From Myxococcales bacterium (lineage in GTDB: Bacteria; Myxococcota_A; Polyangia; Polyangiales; Polyangiaceae), in NCBI GenBank assembly GCA_016703425.1, contig JADJCA010000029.1, forward strand, positions 372,001-436,000: a stretch of 64,000 nucleotides of DNA, written 5' to 3'. The notes under the pieces are model-generated. The model ran no database searches. It was not told the DNA's origin and saw only the letters and a program-made list of their open reading frames with translations. Of this stretch, positions 9,079-17,872 are shown piece by piece (positions within the stretch are counted from its first letter, which is position 1; every line of letters starts with the position of its first letter). The position numbers and the translations under genes are program-made.

Positions 9079-10434
9079 ATGCGGCTCAGCGGCGCGCTCA
9101 CGCTCCTTTCCATCGGCCTATTGGCCGGTGCCTCGCTGGCGTCGTGCTCGTCGGACCCGCCGCGGCCGACGTTGACGGGCGAGGCGCTCCTTGATCCGAA
9201 CACCTGCGCCTCGTGCCATCCCGATCATTTTCGCGAGTGGAGCGGCAGCATGCACGCCTACGCCGCCGAGGACCCCGTGTTCCTCGCCATGAACCGGCGC
9301 ATGCAGCGTGAGTCGAACGGCGCGCTGGGGGACTTCTGCGTCAAGTGCCACGCGCCGATGGCCGTGCGCCTCGGCAAGACGAGAGATGGCCTGAACCTCG
9401 CCGACCTCCCTCAGAAGCTTCGCGGGGTCACCTGCTACTTCTGCCACTCGGTCGCCGCCGTGACGGGGAGCCACGACGCGGCCCTCACGCTCGACGACGC
9501 GCAGTTCGGCGGCGCCATCGCCGATCCCATCAAGGGGACGCCGCACGGCGCGCGGGCCTCCGCCTTCCACGATCGCGAGCGCGCCGAGTCGTCGTCGCTC
9601 TGCGGCGCGTGCCACGACGTGATCACGCCGCACGGCGCCCACATCGAGCGGACGTTCCTCGAGTGGACGCAGTCGCTCTACGCGAAGCCCAGCCCCAAGA
9701 CACAGCTCACCTGCGGCAAGTGCCACATGGAGAGTCGCCTCGGCAAGGCCGCCGCCGTCGCCGACGCGCCGACGCGTCGGCTCCACGACCACTCGATGCC
9801 CGCCGTCGACGTCGCCCTCACGCCGTTCCCCGAGGCGGACGATCAGCGGCGCCGCGTGCAGCAGTTCCTCGACGGCTCCCTCATCGCGAAGCTCTGCGTG
9901 CGGCGTTCGGAGGAAGGCTTCGTCGCCGACGTCTCGCTCGATAACGCCTTCGCCGGTCACGCGTTCCCGAGCGGGGCTGCGCAGGACCGGCGCGTCTGGG
10001 TGGAGCTCGTGGCCACACGTGGCGACGCGGTCGTCTACTCGAGCGGCGTCGTCCGCGACGGCGAAGCGGCCGCGAAGCTCGCCGACCCGAACCTTTGGCT
10101 CCTGCGTGACAAGATCTTCGACGCCGCGGGTCGCGAGGTGCACATGTTCTGGGAGGCCGCGCGCGTCGAGCCCCAGCAGCTGCCGGCGGCGGTCACCAGC
10201 GACCCGAGCGATCCGGCGTTCTTTCACGCCGTCACGCGGAGCTACCTCATCGGCGGCGCGGCGCCCGATCGCATCAAGATGCGCGTCCGGATGCGGCCCA
10301 TCGACTTCGACGTCTTGGACGACCTCGTACAATCGGGAGATCTGGAGCGCGCCGTGGTGGAGCGAGTGCCGACCTTCGACCTGGCCGGTGCGGTCAAAGA
10401 GTGGCGTGACGGCGAAGGCCCCTGTGGCAAGTGA
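9079..10434 (+). CDS. Five-heme c-type cytochrome lipoprotein
   Basis: A 451-residue exported cytochrome. A good ribosome-binding site (AAGGAG) precedes ATG 9079. The signal peptide ends in SLASCSS, a lipobox. Five CxxCH heme sites are seen: CASCH (about 43), CVKCH (87), CYFCH (118), CGACH (175) and CGKCH (212). The spacing resembles cytochrome c554/multiheme electron carriers of the outer face. The C-terminal 230 residues are beta-rich without hemes. Electron partners are not encoded beside it; the next gene, on the opposite strand, is a small YtkA-like lipoprotein. Role in extracytoplasmic electron transfer is inferred from the family. Confidence 0.88.
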   Translation: MRLSGALTLLSIGLLAGASLASCSSDPPRPTLTGEALLDPNTCASCHPDHFREWSGSMHAYAAEDPVFLAMNRRMQRESNGALGDFCVKCHAPMAVRLGKTRDGLNLADLPQKLRGVTCYFCHSVAAVTGSHDAALTLDDAQFGGAIADPIKGTPHGARASAFHDRERAESSSLCGACHDVITPHGAHIERTFLEWTQSLYAKPSPKTQLTCGKCHMESRLGKAAAVADAPTRRLHDHSMPAVDVALTPFPEADDQRRRVQQFLDGSLIAKLCVRRSEEGFVADVSLDNAFAGHAFPSGAAQDRRVWVELVATRGDAVVYSSGVVRDGEAAAKLADPNLWLLRDKIFDAAGREVHMFWEAARVEPQQLPAAVTSDPSDPAFFHAVTRSYLIGGAAPDRIKMRVRMRPIDFDVLDDLVQSGDLERAVVERVPTFDLAGAVKEWRDGEGPCGK

Positions 10435-10472
10435 AGGAACGCGCGAAGTGAAGGAAGCGGAAGTGAGCTCCG

Positions 10473-10934
10473 TCAGCCCTCGAGGCAGAAGGCGAACGTC
10501 GCCTCCGACTTCGTTCCGCCTTGCGGCGTAACCGCGACGGTGACCTGCCAGAGTCCGGCCATCGCGAAGTAGAGCTTCGAGACGGCGTAGCGCCCGCCGC
10601 CGGTCGGCGTGACCTCCGGGGTGACCGCGCTGCCGTGACCGTGATCCGGCATGAACGGAACAACCGCCACCGACGCGCCCTCGACGGCCTTACCCGCCGC
10701 GTCGACGATCTCGAGGGTCATGGCGTTGGTGCCTTTCACCGGCGGGCCCGGCGTCGCCTCGACGATGCGAACTGAGAGCGACGCGGCGCTCTTCGACAGA
10801 CCGCTCACGTAGACGTCTTTTCGCGAGTCCTTGTCGCACGCGGTGGTGCCGGTGCCGCCTCCGCCGCCGCCATCGGAGCTGCAGGCGACGAGCGTCGCAA
10901 CGGCTAGCGCAAAGAGGCCTACGGAGCGAACCAT
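10473..10934 (-). CDS. YtkA/FixH-like lipoprotein
   Basis: A 153-residue lipoprotein (LAVATLVACSSDGGGGGG). After the Gly-rich linker comes a single beta-sandwich with MPDHGHGSAV and GLWQVTVAV, the signature seen in YtkA-like and FixH-like domains, which are linked to copper handling or cytochrome oxidase assembly in other bacteria. Two Cys bracket the domain (TACDKDS and FAFCLEG). It converges on the multiheme cytochrome gene, leaving 38 bp. A role in metal handling is plausible from the family but not shown here. Confidence 0.75.
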   Translation of the reverse strand: MVRSVGLFALAVATLVACSSDGGGGGGTGTTACDKDSRKDVYVSGLSKSAASLSVRIVEATPGPPVKGTNAMTLEIVDAAGKAVEGASVAVVPFMPDHGHGSAVTPEVTPTGGGRYAVSKLYFAMAGLWQVTVAVTPQGGTKSEATFAFCLEG

Positions 10935-11215
10935 GAGAGGCTCTACTGTAGCGCATGTTTGGCGTGTGGCCGCCAGAGACCGAAGTGGCTCTCAGCTCCG
11001 CGACCTCCCGCCGCATGCACTTGCGCGAGATGCGCATTCGCCGTGGCCCGGTCCCCTTCTCGATCCGGTTCGCACCAATCGTCACCCCGGAGGACGAACG
11101 CATAACCCCCGCCAAGGTCACGTTTCTCTTGGGTGTTGCTCGCGCGAGGGCTCTGGCTCGACGCTTGAATTGCTGACGATCCGAGCGCGAAGAAACGTGC
11201 GAAGGGAGTTGAACA

Positions 11216-12046
11216 ATGAGCCGAGAAACGAGGGTGCCCGCACGAGTGACCAGCTTGAGCGACTCGCTGCTGAGGCGGTGCGTGACGGGCCTCTTGCTAG
11301 GCGTCGGCCTCGCATCCTTGGCGTGCGGCGGCGCCGCGGATGACCCCCCCGTGGCAGTGCTCGGCGCCGGCGCTCCTGCGGTCGATGGCTCCGCCGGGCC
11401 TGGTGAGCCCGCGGCTGGGGCGAGCCCGAAGCCTGATACGGCGCCGCAGACGGTCCCTTCCTCGCGAGCCGACGCGGGGAGCGCTCCGCGCAAGCGCGTC
11501 TTCGTCACGGCGGCGACGTTCGAGGGCAACTTGCAACTAGCGGGCAACGCTCCCGACGGGATTGCGGGAGCCGACAAGCTCTGTAAGGCGGCGGCCACCG
11601 GCGCCCACCTCGGCGGAACGTGGAAGGCCTTCGTCTCGGGGGTCGTCGGCGGGGTGACTGTGCACGCTGCCTCCCGGATCGCGGACATGAGCCCGTGGCA
11701 CCTCCTGGATGGCACGGTAGCGGTTGCCTCTGTCGACGAGTTGAGCGCAACACTCTCGCACGCGATCGATCTGGATGAACTTGGAGTGCGCGTCACAAGG
11801 ACCGCGGAGGCCGCCGTGTGGACCGGAACGCGACTCGGCTCCTTCACCCAAGGCTGCACGGACGTCCACGCGGGTAGTTGGGCCCTCGGCAGAGCTCCTT
11901 GGCTCCCCGTTGACCCGACAGCCACGATGGGCGACTGCAGGAAGGCCAACGAGTGGTCGGCCGCCGTGAGCGACTACTCGTTGAGAGGGGTCGACGCCGT
12001 AGCTCCCTGTTACAACCGAGCGCGGCTCTACTGCTTCGAGCAGTAG
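11216..12046 (+). CDS. Lipoprotein with DUF1554/C-type-lectin-like domain
   Basis: A 276-residue lipoprotein. A strong ribosome-binding site (GGGAG) precedes ATG 11216. The signal is long, with the lipobox at LASLACGG. A Pro/Ala-rich linker (45-90) leads to a domain starting VFVTAATFEGNLQLAGNAPD with GADKLCKAAA and GTWKAFVS, the pattern of DUF1554-like or endostatin/lectin-like surface domains in myxobacteria and leptospires. Four conserved-looking Cys (LCKAA, QGCTDV, GDCRKA, YCFEQ) probably make two disulfides. Ligand unknown. The 282-bp gap upstream holds only a weak open frame (10955-11176) I do not accept as a gene. Confidence 0.75.
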   Translation: MSRETRVPARVTSLSDSLLRRCVTGLLLGVGLASLACGGAADDPPVAVLGAGAPAVDGSAGPGEPAAGASPKPDTAPQTVPSSRADAGSAPRKRVFVTAATFEGNLQLAGNAPDGIAGADKLCKAAATGAHLGGTWKAFVSGVVGGVTVHAASRIADMSPWHLLDGTVAVASVDELSATLSHAIDLDELGVRVTRTAEAAVWTGTRLGSFTQGCTDVHAGSWALGRAPWLPVDPTATMGDCRKANEWSAAVSDYSLRGVDAVAPCYNRARLYCFEQ

Positions 12047-12184
12047 CGATGAGCGCTCGGCCCAGGGCGCTCAGCGGCACGTTCAAGAAGCGATCACCGC
12101 GACCGGCTCTCGCACGCGGCGAGGTGCGCCACGGAGCGATTGGGGTCGAGCGACATTGGCGCCAGATGATGGGCGTGTCTCTTC

Positions 12185-12877
12185 CTAGGTGGGGCCCATG
12201 CAAGCGTACGAGTAGGGATCGACGCAGCACTCGCGATCCTGGCTCCCGCGCGGGTAGCCGTCGCAGGGGCTAGGTGGACCGTAGGGGTCGCCGCCGCTCT
12301 CCGAGCCCCATCCGCCAAAGCCCCCCGAAGGCGACTGGATGCCGATGCATTGGTTGTACGCGTCGCACTGCCCGTAGCGATCGCACATGTCCTGCAAGTA
12401 GGCGCAGTCGCGCGCTTCGTTCCGCGAGCCGTCGGAATTGAAGATGTCGGGCAGGGAGAACGGGTCGTGGTTGCATCCACCAAAGACCTGATACGCGATG
12501 ACGGCGTTGGCGCATTGGTCGACGGACTTCGCGTAACCAATGGCGAGGCACGCGGCCCGCTCGATGATGTCGCTCACCCGCATGCAGCACCGCAAGAGGT
12601 CGCTGCAAGCCATCGTCGACGGCGGCAGCGCCGGAGGCCCCGCATCGGGCTTTCGCGGTCGTGGTCCCGCATCGGGAACCGCCGGCAGCTGCGGTGGTGG
12701 CTGCGCCGCCATGGTGCTTGCGCCACTGCTCGGTTCGGCCATCGAAGGCGTGGCCTTCTTGCAACGGGCCATGTTCGGGTCGTCGCGGCAGGTGGTGGGG
12801 TTGGGCACGTCGCTGCACGCGATGAACGCGCCGGCGAGGGTCAAGGCAGAGAGGATCCGCAAGGAGGGCGTATGCAT
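12185..12877 (-). CDS. Hypothetical Cys-rich lipoprotein
   Basis: A 230-residue lipoprotein; the internal ATG (MHTPSLRIL) gives a compact signal with lipobox AGAFIACSD. A Pro-rich linker is followed by a Cys-rich domain of about 120 residues (DLLRCCMRVSDIIERAACL; GGCNHDPFSL; CDRYGQCDAYNQC), which looks like a small disulfide-stabilised helical domain. The tail is Gly/Tyr-rich and Cys-containing (RECCVDPYSYACMG). I do not recognise it. It is the downstream end of a run of minus-strand envelope genes. Confidence 0.6.
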   Translation of the reverse strand: MHTPSLRILSALTLAGAFIACSDVPNPTTCRDDPNMARCKKATPSMAEPSSGASTMAAQPPPQLPAVPDAGPRPRKPDAGPPALPPSTMACSDLLRCCMRVSDIIERAACLAIGYAKSVDQCANAVIAYQVFGGCNHDPFSLPDIFNSDGSRNEARDCAYLQDMCDRYGQCDAYNQCIGIQSPSGGFGGWGSESGGDPYGPPSPCDGYPRGSQDRECCVDPYSYACMGPT

Positions 12878-13138
12878 GGTCGTGCCCACGCATCAACCAG
12901 GCCATCCATCAGGCTCACGGGAAAGGCTCCTTCGCAGCGATTTTTGCGCTGGATCCGCGGGGCTCGCTCGCTTCCTTCATCAGTCCTGGTGACCAGCGGC
13001 TCTGGCAGCGCCGCTCCCTAGAGAAGTAGCGCAGGCCGTCTCGTGCCGGCCCCACACATTGCGCGCGAGGCGCCAAAATCCCCCGATCGCAGAACGACAG
13101 CTCGCGCTGGAGCGCTCTCTGCTTTGGGCGCGCCGAGA

Positions 13139-13693
13139 TCAGTGCGTGAGCGGCACCCAGTAGGGCCCTCCGTCCCAGCGGTGACGGACCATGCGGCGTG
13201 GATTCTTCTCGAGCACGGGGCTTTCGCTCGCACCGCAGGCGCCGCAGTAGAGGTCGAGGTAGTAGATCGCCCCGGCGCCGTCGGCCGGCTGCCGTTGGTT
13301 ATCGATGCCGTTGAGCTTCCAGCGACCAGCGTCGACGGCGCCGGTGGCGGCCTCCAGATCGCCGTGCGCCTGACGCTCCAGGTAGGCGAAGGTTCCGTCG
13401 GCCCGAAGCTCGAGCGCATCGTATTTGCTCTTCGCCTTGCACGAGATCCAAGCGCCCACGAGCTTCGTCGCGAGGTCTTGCGCGGAGGTGGGCTCGTCGA
13501 CCGAGCCGTGTGGTCCGGCGCACGTTGCGAGCGCGCCGGCAACCTCCGCCGCCGAAAAGGGCGCGAGCGCCACCGGCGGTGTTCCCTGGAGTCCGCCGGT
13601 AGTCGGATCGAAGCTGGTGCTCGCGGTGATGGTGTCGCCGCCGCAGGCGAGAGCCAGAGCCGGGAGAAGCGAGAGAAGAGAGACCTTGCGCAT
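13139..13693 (-). CDS. Hypothetical lipoprotein
   Basis: A 184-residue lipoprotein using the internal ATG MRKVSLLSL, which gives a typical signal with lipobox ALALACGG; the longer frame adds only 19 unlikely residues. The mature part has a helical start and then a beta-rich segment (KYDALELRADGTFAYLER; GRWKLNGIDNQ) that resembles the lipocalin-like 'cost of expression' type domains in which a score is compared with a threshold, but similarity is too weak to name. The motif YCGACGA near the C-terminus may form a disulfide. Function unknown. Confidence 0.6.
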   Translation of the reverse strand: MRKVSLLSLLPALALACGGDTITASTSFDPTTGGLQGTPPVALAPFSAAEVAGALATCAGPHGSVDEPTSAQDLATKLVGAWISCKAKSKYDALELRADGTFAYLERQAHGDLEAATGAVDAGRWKLNGIDNQRQPADGAGAIYYLDLYCGACGASESPVLEKNPRRMVRHRWDGGPYWVPLTH

Positions 13694-13847
13694 GACCGCG
13701 GCGCCGAGCAACAGCGATGCCACGCTGGATTCCGCGGCGCCCTCGCCCACGTGCCGCGCCGACCATGATCCTCTGATCGTGGGCGGTGAACGAGCTCGTC
13801 ATACGACTCAGCGCGGATCGTTTTCGCGCAGTGCCGTCGTTCGGTTC

Positions 13848-14390
13848 TCACGGTCCGAAGGTGAGCTCCACGGTGACTTCGCCCGAGGCCGGCACTTCGA
13901 ACTGTGCATCCCGGCAGCGCCGAGGCGCGTCATCGAGCAGACCGTTCGGATTCTTGGGAGCACTCTCAAAGAGGCAAGCCCTCACCGTGCGCGGCCCCGG
14001 CGCCACATAGCGGATGTGGTCGCAGTTGCGCGCCGAATCAGGGATGACTTCGGCGGCGCCGCCCGTGCGTCCGCCCCAGACGTAGTCTACGCCGCCTCCC
14101 GGGGAGAGTTGGCGGACGTCGAAGGAGGGATCGTCGTGCGTGCCGTCGCCGTCGCAGAGCGTCGTCGTGTAGGGGCTGACCGCCTCCGTGGTGGCCAGCA
14201 CATCCAGCTCGCGGACGACACCGTTGACCCAGCTGACGACCGCGTAAAGCGGCACGCCCGTTGGGTTGCTGAGAAGAAAGCGCACGGTCCCCGCGGGGAC
14301 ACCTTCGGGGACCTGCCTCGCGTAAGGAGGCGCCGAATTGCTACAGCCGAAGCTGGCAACGACGACGAGCACGAGGATGGGGTATCGCAT
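13848..14390 (-). CDS. Hypothetical lipoprotein
   Basis: A 180-residue lipoprotein from the internal ATG (MRYPILVLVV) with lipobox VVASFGCSN. The mature domain is beta-rich: VRFLLSNPTGVPLYAVV is followed by alternating strands and four Cys. The start TVRFLLSNPTG resembles small Ig-like envelope domains. No catalytic motif. It is separated by 216 bp from the thioredoxin-like gene upstream in transcription, so it is likely its own unit. Function unknown. Confidence 0.6.
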   Translation of the reverse strand: MRYPILVLVVVASFGCSNSAPPYARQVPEGVPAGTVRFLLSNPTGVPLYAVVSWVNGVVRELDVLATTEAVSPYTTTLCDGDGTHDDPSFDVRQLSPGGGVDYVWGGRTGGAAEVIPDSARNCDHIRYVAPGPRTVRACLFESAPKNPNGLLDDAPRRCRDAQFEVPASGEVTVELTFGP

Positions 14391-14605
14391 GTCACGCTGT
14401 GTGCAGTCTGCATGCCACACGCTGTTGGTCGAGGTCGGACGCTCCGCTGCTCCGCCGGTCCGCGCGATCTGTGCCACCGCGGGGCACGACGGTCAGGCGC
14501 AGAATCGATCAGCGTGGATCGGGAGTGCCCACGCACGCCGCCGACCGTGTCGATGTTGAAGGGCCGCTTGAGCGCCAGCACGGCGCCGCGCCCCTCTGCG
14601 GCAAC

Positions 14606-15205
14606 TCACCGCTTCCGAAGCGGACAGCCGAGGGCCTCCGTGCGCTTCGTCGATACCGTGGTCCCGCTCACGAGCGCCGAGAGCGCATCTTTCAGGTAGT
14701 GCTTCGCCGACGTCGTGAGGAACGCGCCGTCGGAGTCGATGGCGCCCGAGTAGAGGACCGAACGCCGTGCCTCGGCGTTGGCGGCCGCCTTGGAAGGCTC
14801 GCCGAGGACCACCACGTGCGTCGAGTACTCGACCCCGAGGGCGTCGGCGAGGCGCGCCCCGCGGTCGACGACCACGGGGAAGGGAAGGCCACGGGTCCGC
14901 GCCGCCTCGTTGACCGACGGTGCGTCGGCACCGACCTCCGACGCGACGCCCACGAAGGCCACGCCTTGGGCGCGAAAAGCGTCGGCGAGCTCCCGCATGC
15001 GCGCATCGTGCGCCTTTTGCACGGGGCAGTGCGCGGTGAAGAAGACGAGCACTGTGTAGCGTGCATGATGCAGCCTTTCGAGCGAGGTGTCGCCCTCGGC
15101 GGCCACAAGCGGTGCGTTGGGGGCGATAGCGACCGTGTTCCCGGCGCCGCACCCCGCGAGGCTCATCACGAGCGGGGCCATGAAGATAACGAGTGCGCGT
15201 TTCAT
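14606..15205 (-). CDS. AhpC/TSA (thioredoxin-fold) lipoprotein
   Basis: A 199-residue lipoprotein (VMSLAGCGAGN) with a thioredoxin-like fold: YTVLVFFTAHCPVQKAHDAR, then VAFVGVASE, LPFPVVVDRG and THVVVLGEP. The usual CxxC active site is reduced to HCPVQK with one Cys, and a second Cys sits at the extreme C-terminus (LGCPLRKR), so it could act as a peroxiredoxin-like or one-Cys redox protein. The start overlaps the upstream barrel gene by an ATGA junction, so the two are translationally coupled. With the His-rich lipoprotein this makes a three-gene envelope operon, probably for redox or metal work. Confidence 0.8.
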   Translation of the reverse strand: MKRALVIFMAPLVMSLAGCGAGNTVAIAPNAPLVAAEGDTSLERLHHARYTVLVFFTAHCPVQKAHDARMRELADAFRAQGVAFVGVASEVGADAPSVNEAARTRGLPFPVVVDRGARLADALGVEYSTHVVVLGEPSKAAANAEARRSVLYSGAIDSDGAFLTTSAKHYLKDALSALVSGTTVSTKRTEALGCPLRKR

Positions 15206-16101
15206 CGGAAGCTCCAGAGGATCGCCAACGAGGAGCCGGCGAGGGTCGGTCGGTTTTCGCCCAGCGGCGGCAAGTCACTGAACACCGTTGAGCGCAGCTT
15301 CAAGGAATCGGACAGCGGCACGACCGCGATCACGGCGGCCTGTGTCGTGCGTGTTCCCGTGCCACGCGCCCGGGCGCCGTCGATGGAGGCGTCGCCCTCG
15401 GACGCGTGCGAGAGCGAGAGGAGGAGCGACGTCTCGCCCTCGAAGACGTAGCCACCGGCGAGCACGAAGAGGCCGCGGGTACCAAGCGCTTCCCGTTGAC
15501 CAAGGACGTCCCGTGGGAGGCGGGGCCCGGCCAGCGCGGTCGCGTGCAGGAGCGCTCGACCGAAGGTCTGCTCCACCGACATGCCCAAATCGAACTCGAA
15601 GGTGCCGGTGCCGGTCGCGTCGGCGGCCAAGAGGCCGGTGGCTCGGTCGACGGGCCGTCCCGTGGGGAGGAGCGCGCCAGCGAGGAGGGCGATGCCCGGG
15701 ATCCGCAGTTCGCCGGTGCGGACGAGATCGTAGCGGCCCATGAGCGAGAGGTCGCCAACGCCGCCTCCCGCTTCTCTGCCGTGGGCGCCGAAGCGACGCG
15801 TCACGTCGACGGGCGCGAAGGCCGCGACCTGCGCCCGTGGCAGGAGCCGAAGCGCACCGAAGAGGCCGCCTTCGTAGCGTGCGTCGCGCGTGGCCGCGCG
15901 CTCAAAGAAGCCGTCCCCGTAGGGGTAAGTGCCCCAGGTGGCGGAGCCCCGGACCTGCAACCCAACGAGCGCCTTGTCGTGGTTGCCCAGCCAGCCGGGG
16001 GTGAGGCCGCTGCCCGACGCGCAACACGCCTGCCCGTGCGCGGTCGAGGCGTGGAGACTGGCGGCTACGAGGAGCGCCGCGACGATTGCGGCCCTGAACA
16101 T
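15202..16101 (-). CDS. Outer-membrane beta-barrel protein
   Basis: A 299-residue protein starting at ATG 16101 (MFRAAIVAALLVAASLHAST), with a cleavable signal ending STAHGQA. The mature part begins with CCASGSGL and then has alternating amphipathic strands (ALVGLQVRGSATWG; GVGDLSLMGRYDL; GTFEFDLGMSVEQTFG) and ends in a terminal aromatic strand (LAILWSFR), as expected for a barrel. It resembles transporter-type channels of the phenol/MetA pathway class only in overall pattern. It lies 10 bp after the His-rich lipoprotein and overlaps the thioredoxin-like gene. Confidence 0.75.
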   Translation of the reverse strand: MFRAAIVAALLVAASLHASTAHGQACCASGSGLTPGWLGNHDKALVGLQVRGSATWGTYPYGDGFFERAATRDARYEGGLFGALRLLPRAQVAAFAPVDVTRRFGAHGREAGGGVGDLSLMGRYDLVRTGELRIPGIALLAGALLPTGRPVDRATGLLAADATGTGTFEFDLGMSVEQTFGRALLHATALAGPRLPRDVLGQREALGTRGLFVLAGGYVFEGETSLLLSLSHASEGDASIDGARARGTGTRTTQAAVIAVVPLSDSLKLRSTVFSDLPPLGENRPTLAGSSLAILWSFR

Positions 16102-16111
16102 GAAAGGTGGG

Positions 16112-16477
16112 TCAGTGGGAGTGCGCGGCGTCTTCCGCGTGCGCTGCATCGTGGGCATCAACCGACAGGGCTGCGTCTGCGGGAGCGTGCGAGTGTGCTC
16201 CGTCGGCGGCGGCCCCGCCGTCGCCAGCGGCCGCGCAAAGGGCCACACAGGTCGCCTTCTTGGGAGCGCAGTCGTCTTCCTTCGTCGCGTTGTGGGCTGC
16301 CTCATGGCAGTCGTGAATGGCCCCCGCTCCCACGTCGACCGGGTGGCAGGCGTCGATGATGGCGGTGCACGAGGCGAAGGTGCTCGTGTGGCTGTGGTCG
16401 TCGTCGGAGTGGCACGCGCTGGTGAGGGGCACGAGCAGAGCCAGCAACGAAGAGACGGAAAGGGTGCGGATAAGCAT
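16112..16477 (-). CDS. His-rich metal-binding-type lipoprotein
   Basis: A 121-residue lipoprotein (VPLTSACHSDDDHSH). The mature protein has 13 His, many in HSH, HxH and DAHDAAHAEDAAHSH clusters, and six Cys (SCTAIIDACH, DCHEAAH, DCAPKKATCVALCA) that probably form three disulfides. His-rich tails of this kind bind Zn, Ni or Cu in periplasmic chaperones; which metal is unknown. It is the first gene of the operon with the barrel and thioredoxin-like proteins and is divergent from the RegB/RegA-type pair. Confidence 0.8.
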   Translation of the reverse strand: MLIRTLSVSSLLALLVPLTSACHSDDDHSHTSTFASCTAIIDACHPVDVGAGAIHDCHEAAHNATKEDDCAPKKATCVALCAAAGDGGAAADGAHSHAPADAALSVDAHDAAHAEDAAHSH

Positions 16478-16549
16478 GTGACCTCAGGGCGGGGCCGTGT
16501 TGCCCCTATGACTCGGGCGGGACCCTACCCCATCAGATGGGCTCCTCCC

Positions 16550-16566
16550 TGCGGCATGTTGCCGCA
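16550..16566. promoter_or_regulatory. Palindrome TGCGGCA-TGT-TGCCGCA, candidate RegA-type operator
   Basis: A perfect 7-bp inverted repeat with a 3-bp centre lies in the 129-bp gap between the divergent His-rich lipoprotein operon and the histidine kinase gene. RegA/PrrA family regulators bind GC-rich inverted sites built on GCGGC and its complement, so this is a reasonable autoregulatory site. It sits 40 bp before the kinase start and 72 bp before the lipoprotein start. Binding is inferred only. Confidence 0.45.
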
Positions 16567-16606
16567 CGTGCACACGGGGTGCAGCGGCGCTATAGGCAGA
16601 GCCGTC

Positions 16607-17872
16607 ATGAGCGAGACCGTTGAGAGACCCGCTGCTCCTTCCGAGCCGGCCCTCGTGCCGTGGCGTTGGCTCGTAAGCCTCCGCTGGGCCGCGGTCTTCG
16701 GCCAGCTCCTCGCTGTGGCCTTCGCAAAGGTAGAGGCGCCGGACGCCGTCAGCTTGGCAGGTCCCCTGGCTCTCGTGGGCCTCATGGCCGCCAGCAACGT
16801 CGCGCTCGCGGGCCACTTCTTGCGCCAAGAGACCGTGCAGCGGGGCGATCGGGTGCTCGCCGGTGCGCTCTTGGTCGACGTCGCGCTGTTGGCGTCCATC
16901 CTTGCGCTGACGGGCGGGCCAGCGAATCCCATGAGCACACTACTCATGGTGCACGTCACGTTGGCTGCCGTGGTGCTTGGGGCGCGCCTCGCCTGGTTGC
17001 TCGCGGTGGTCGCCGTTTGTGCCTTCGGAGCGCTCTTCCTTGTCGCTCCCTGCCACGTGCGACACGGCCCTATGCACCTGCAAGGCATGTGGCTCGCCTT
17101 CGCGGCCGCCGCGACGACCATCGTGTTCTTCGTGACCCGCCTCGCCGCCGAGCTTCGCCTCCGCGAGGCTCGAATCCTCGAGCTGAACGACAAGAAGGCA
17201 CGAAGCGACAAGCTCGTCTCTCTCTCTACGCTGGCGGCCGGCGCAGCCCACGAGCTCGCCACCCCGCTCGGCACCATTGCCATTGCGGCGAAGGAGCTTG
17301 AGCGATGCCTCGCAACGACGCCGGGCGCCCTCCGTCACGAACTCGTCGACGACACGCGCTTGATTCGTCGAGAGGTAGACCGCTGTCGGAAGATCCTCGA
17401 TCAGCTTCATGCGCGCGCTGGTGAATCGACGGGCGAGGTCGAGTCGGTCCTCGCGCTCTCGCAGCTCGGACGCGACCTCGTCGATTCGTTGGCGCCAGAG
17501 GAGCGGAGGCGCGTCGTGGTCGACGCGGAAGACGCCGACGCGCGCCTTCCGAGGGTCGCCGTGCTTCAAGCTCTGCGCACGCTCGTGCGCAACGGTCTCG
17601 AGGCCAGCCACACCGAGGTCAGCGTTTCGCTGTCACTCCGCCCCGGCATCCTGCGGTGCGCCATCGAAGATCGCGGCGAAGGTATGACCGCGGAGGTTTT
17701 GGCCCGCGCCGGTGAGCCCTTCTTCACGACGAAAGACGCAGGGCGCGGCATGGGCCTCGGTCTGTTCCTGGCACGCGCGGTTGCCGAGCGTCTCGGTGGG
17801 GCGCTTCGCCTTCAGTCTTCGCCTGGGGTTGGCACCGTCGCCTTGTTGTCGCTACCTCGGGGCGACTTGTGA
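16607..17872 (+). CDS. RegB/PrrB-type redox sensor histidine kinase
   Basis: A 421-residue membrane histidine kinase; ATG 16607 (MSETVERPAAP) is chosen because the open frame upstream has no coding character. Six hydrophobic segments span about residues 20-175. The phospho-acceptor region reads LAAGAAHELATPLGTI with His215, the distinctive RegB/PrrB/ActS H-box. The ATPase domain has VRNGLEAS (N box), IEDRGEGMT and FFTTKDAGRGMGLGL. RegB proteins sense quinone or thiol redox state; the redox-active Cys of the classical linker is not obvious here, though CHVRHGPMH lies in the loop before the last membrane segment. It overlaps the regulator gene by GTGA. Confidence 0.9.
   Translation: MSETVERPAAPSEPALVPWRWLVSLRWAAVFGQLLAVAFAKVEAPDAVSLAGPLALVGLMAASNVALAGHFLRQETVQRGDRVLAGALLVDVALLASILALTGGPANPMSTLLMVHVTLAAVVLGARLAWLLAVVAVCAFGALFLVAPCHVRHGPMHLQGMWLAFAAAATTIVFFVTRLAAELRLREARILELNDKKARSDKLVSLSTLAAGAAHELATPLGTIAIAAKELERCLATTPGALRHELVDDTRLIRREVDRCRKILDQLHARAGESTGEVESVLALSQLGRDLVDSLAPEERRRVVVDAEDADARLPRVAVLQALRTLVRNGLEASHTEVSVSLSLRPGILRCAIEDRGEGMTAEVLARAGEPFFTTKDAGRGMGLGLFLARAVAERLGGALRLQSSPGVGTVALLSLPRGDL

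Noticed and set aside
10955..11176. 73-codon plus-strand ORF
   Set aside because: Weak codon bias, no ribosome-binding site and no recognisable domain; overlaps another frame.
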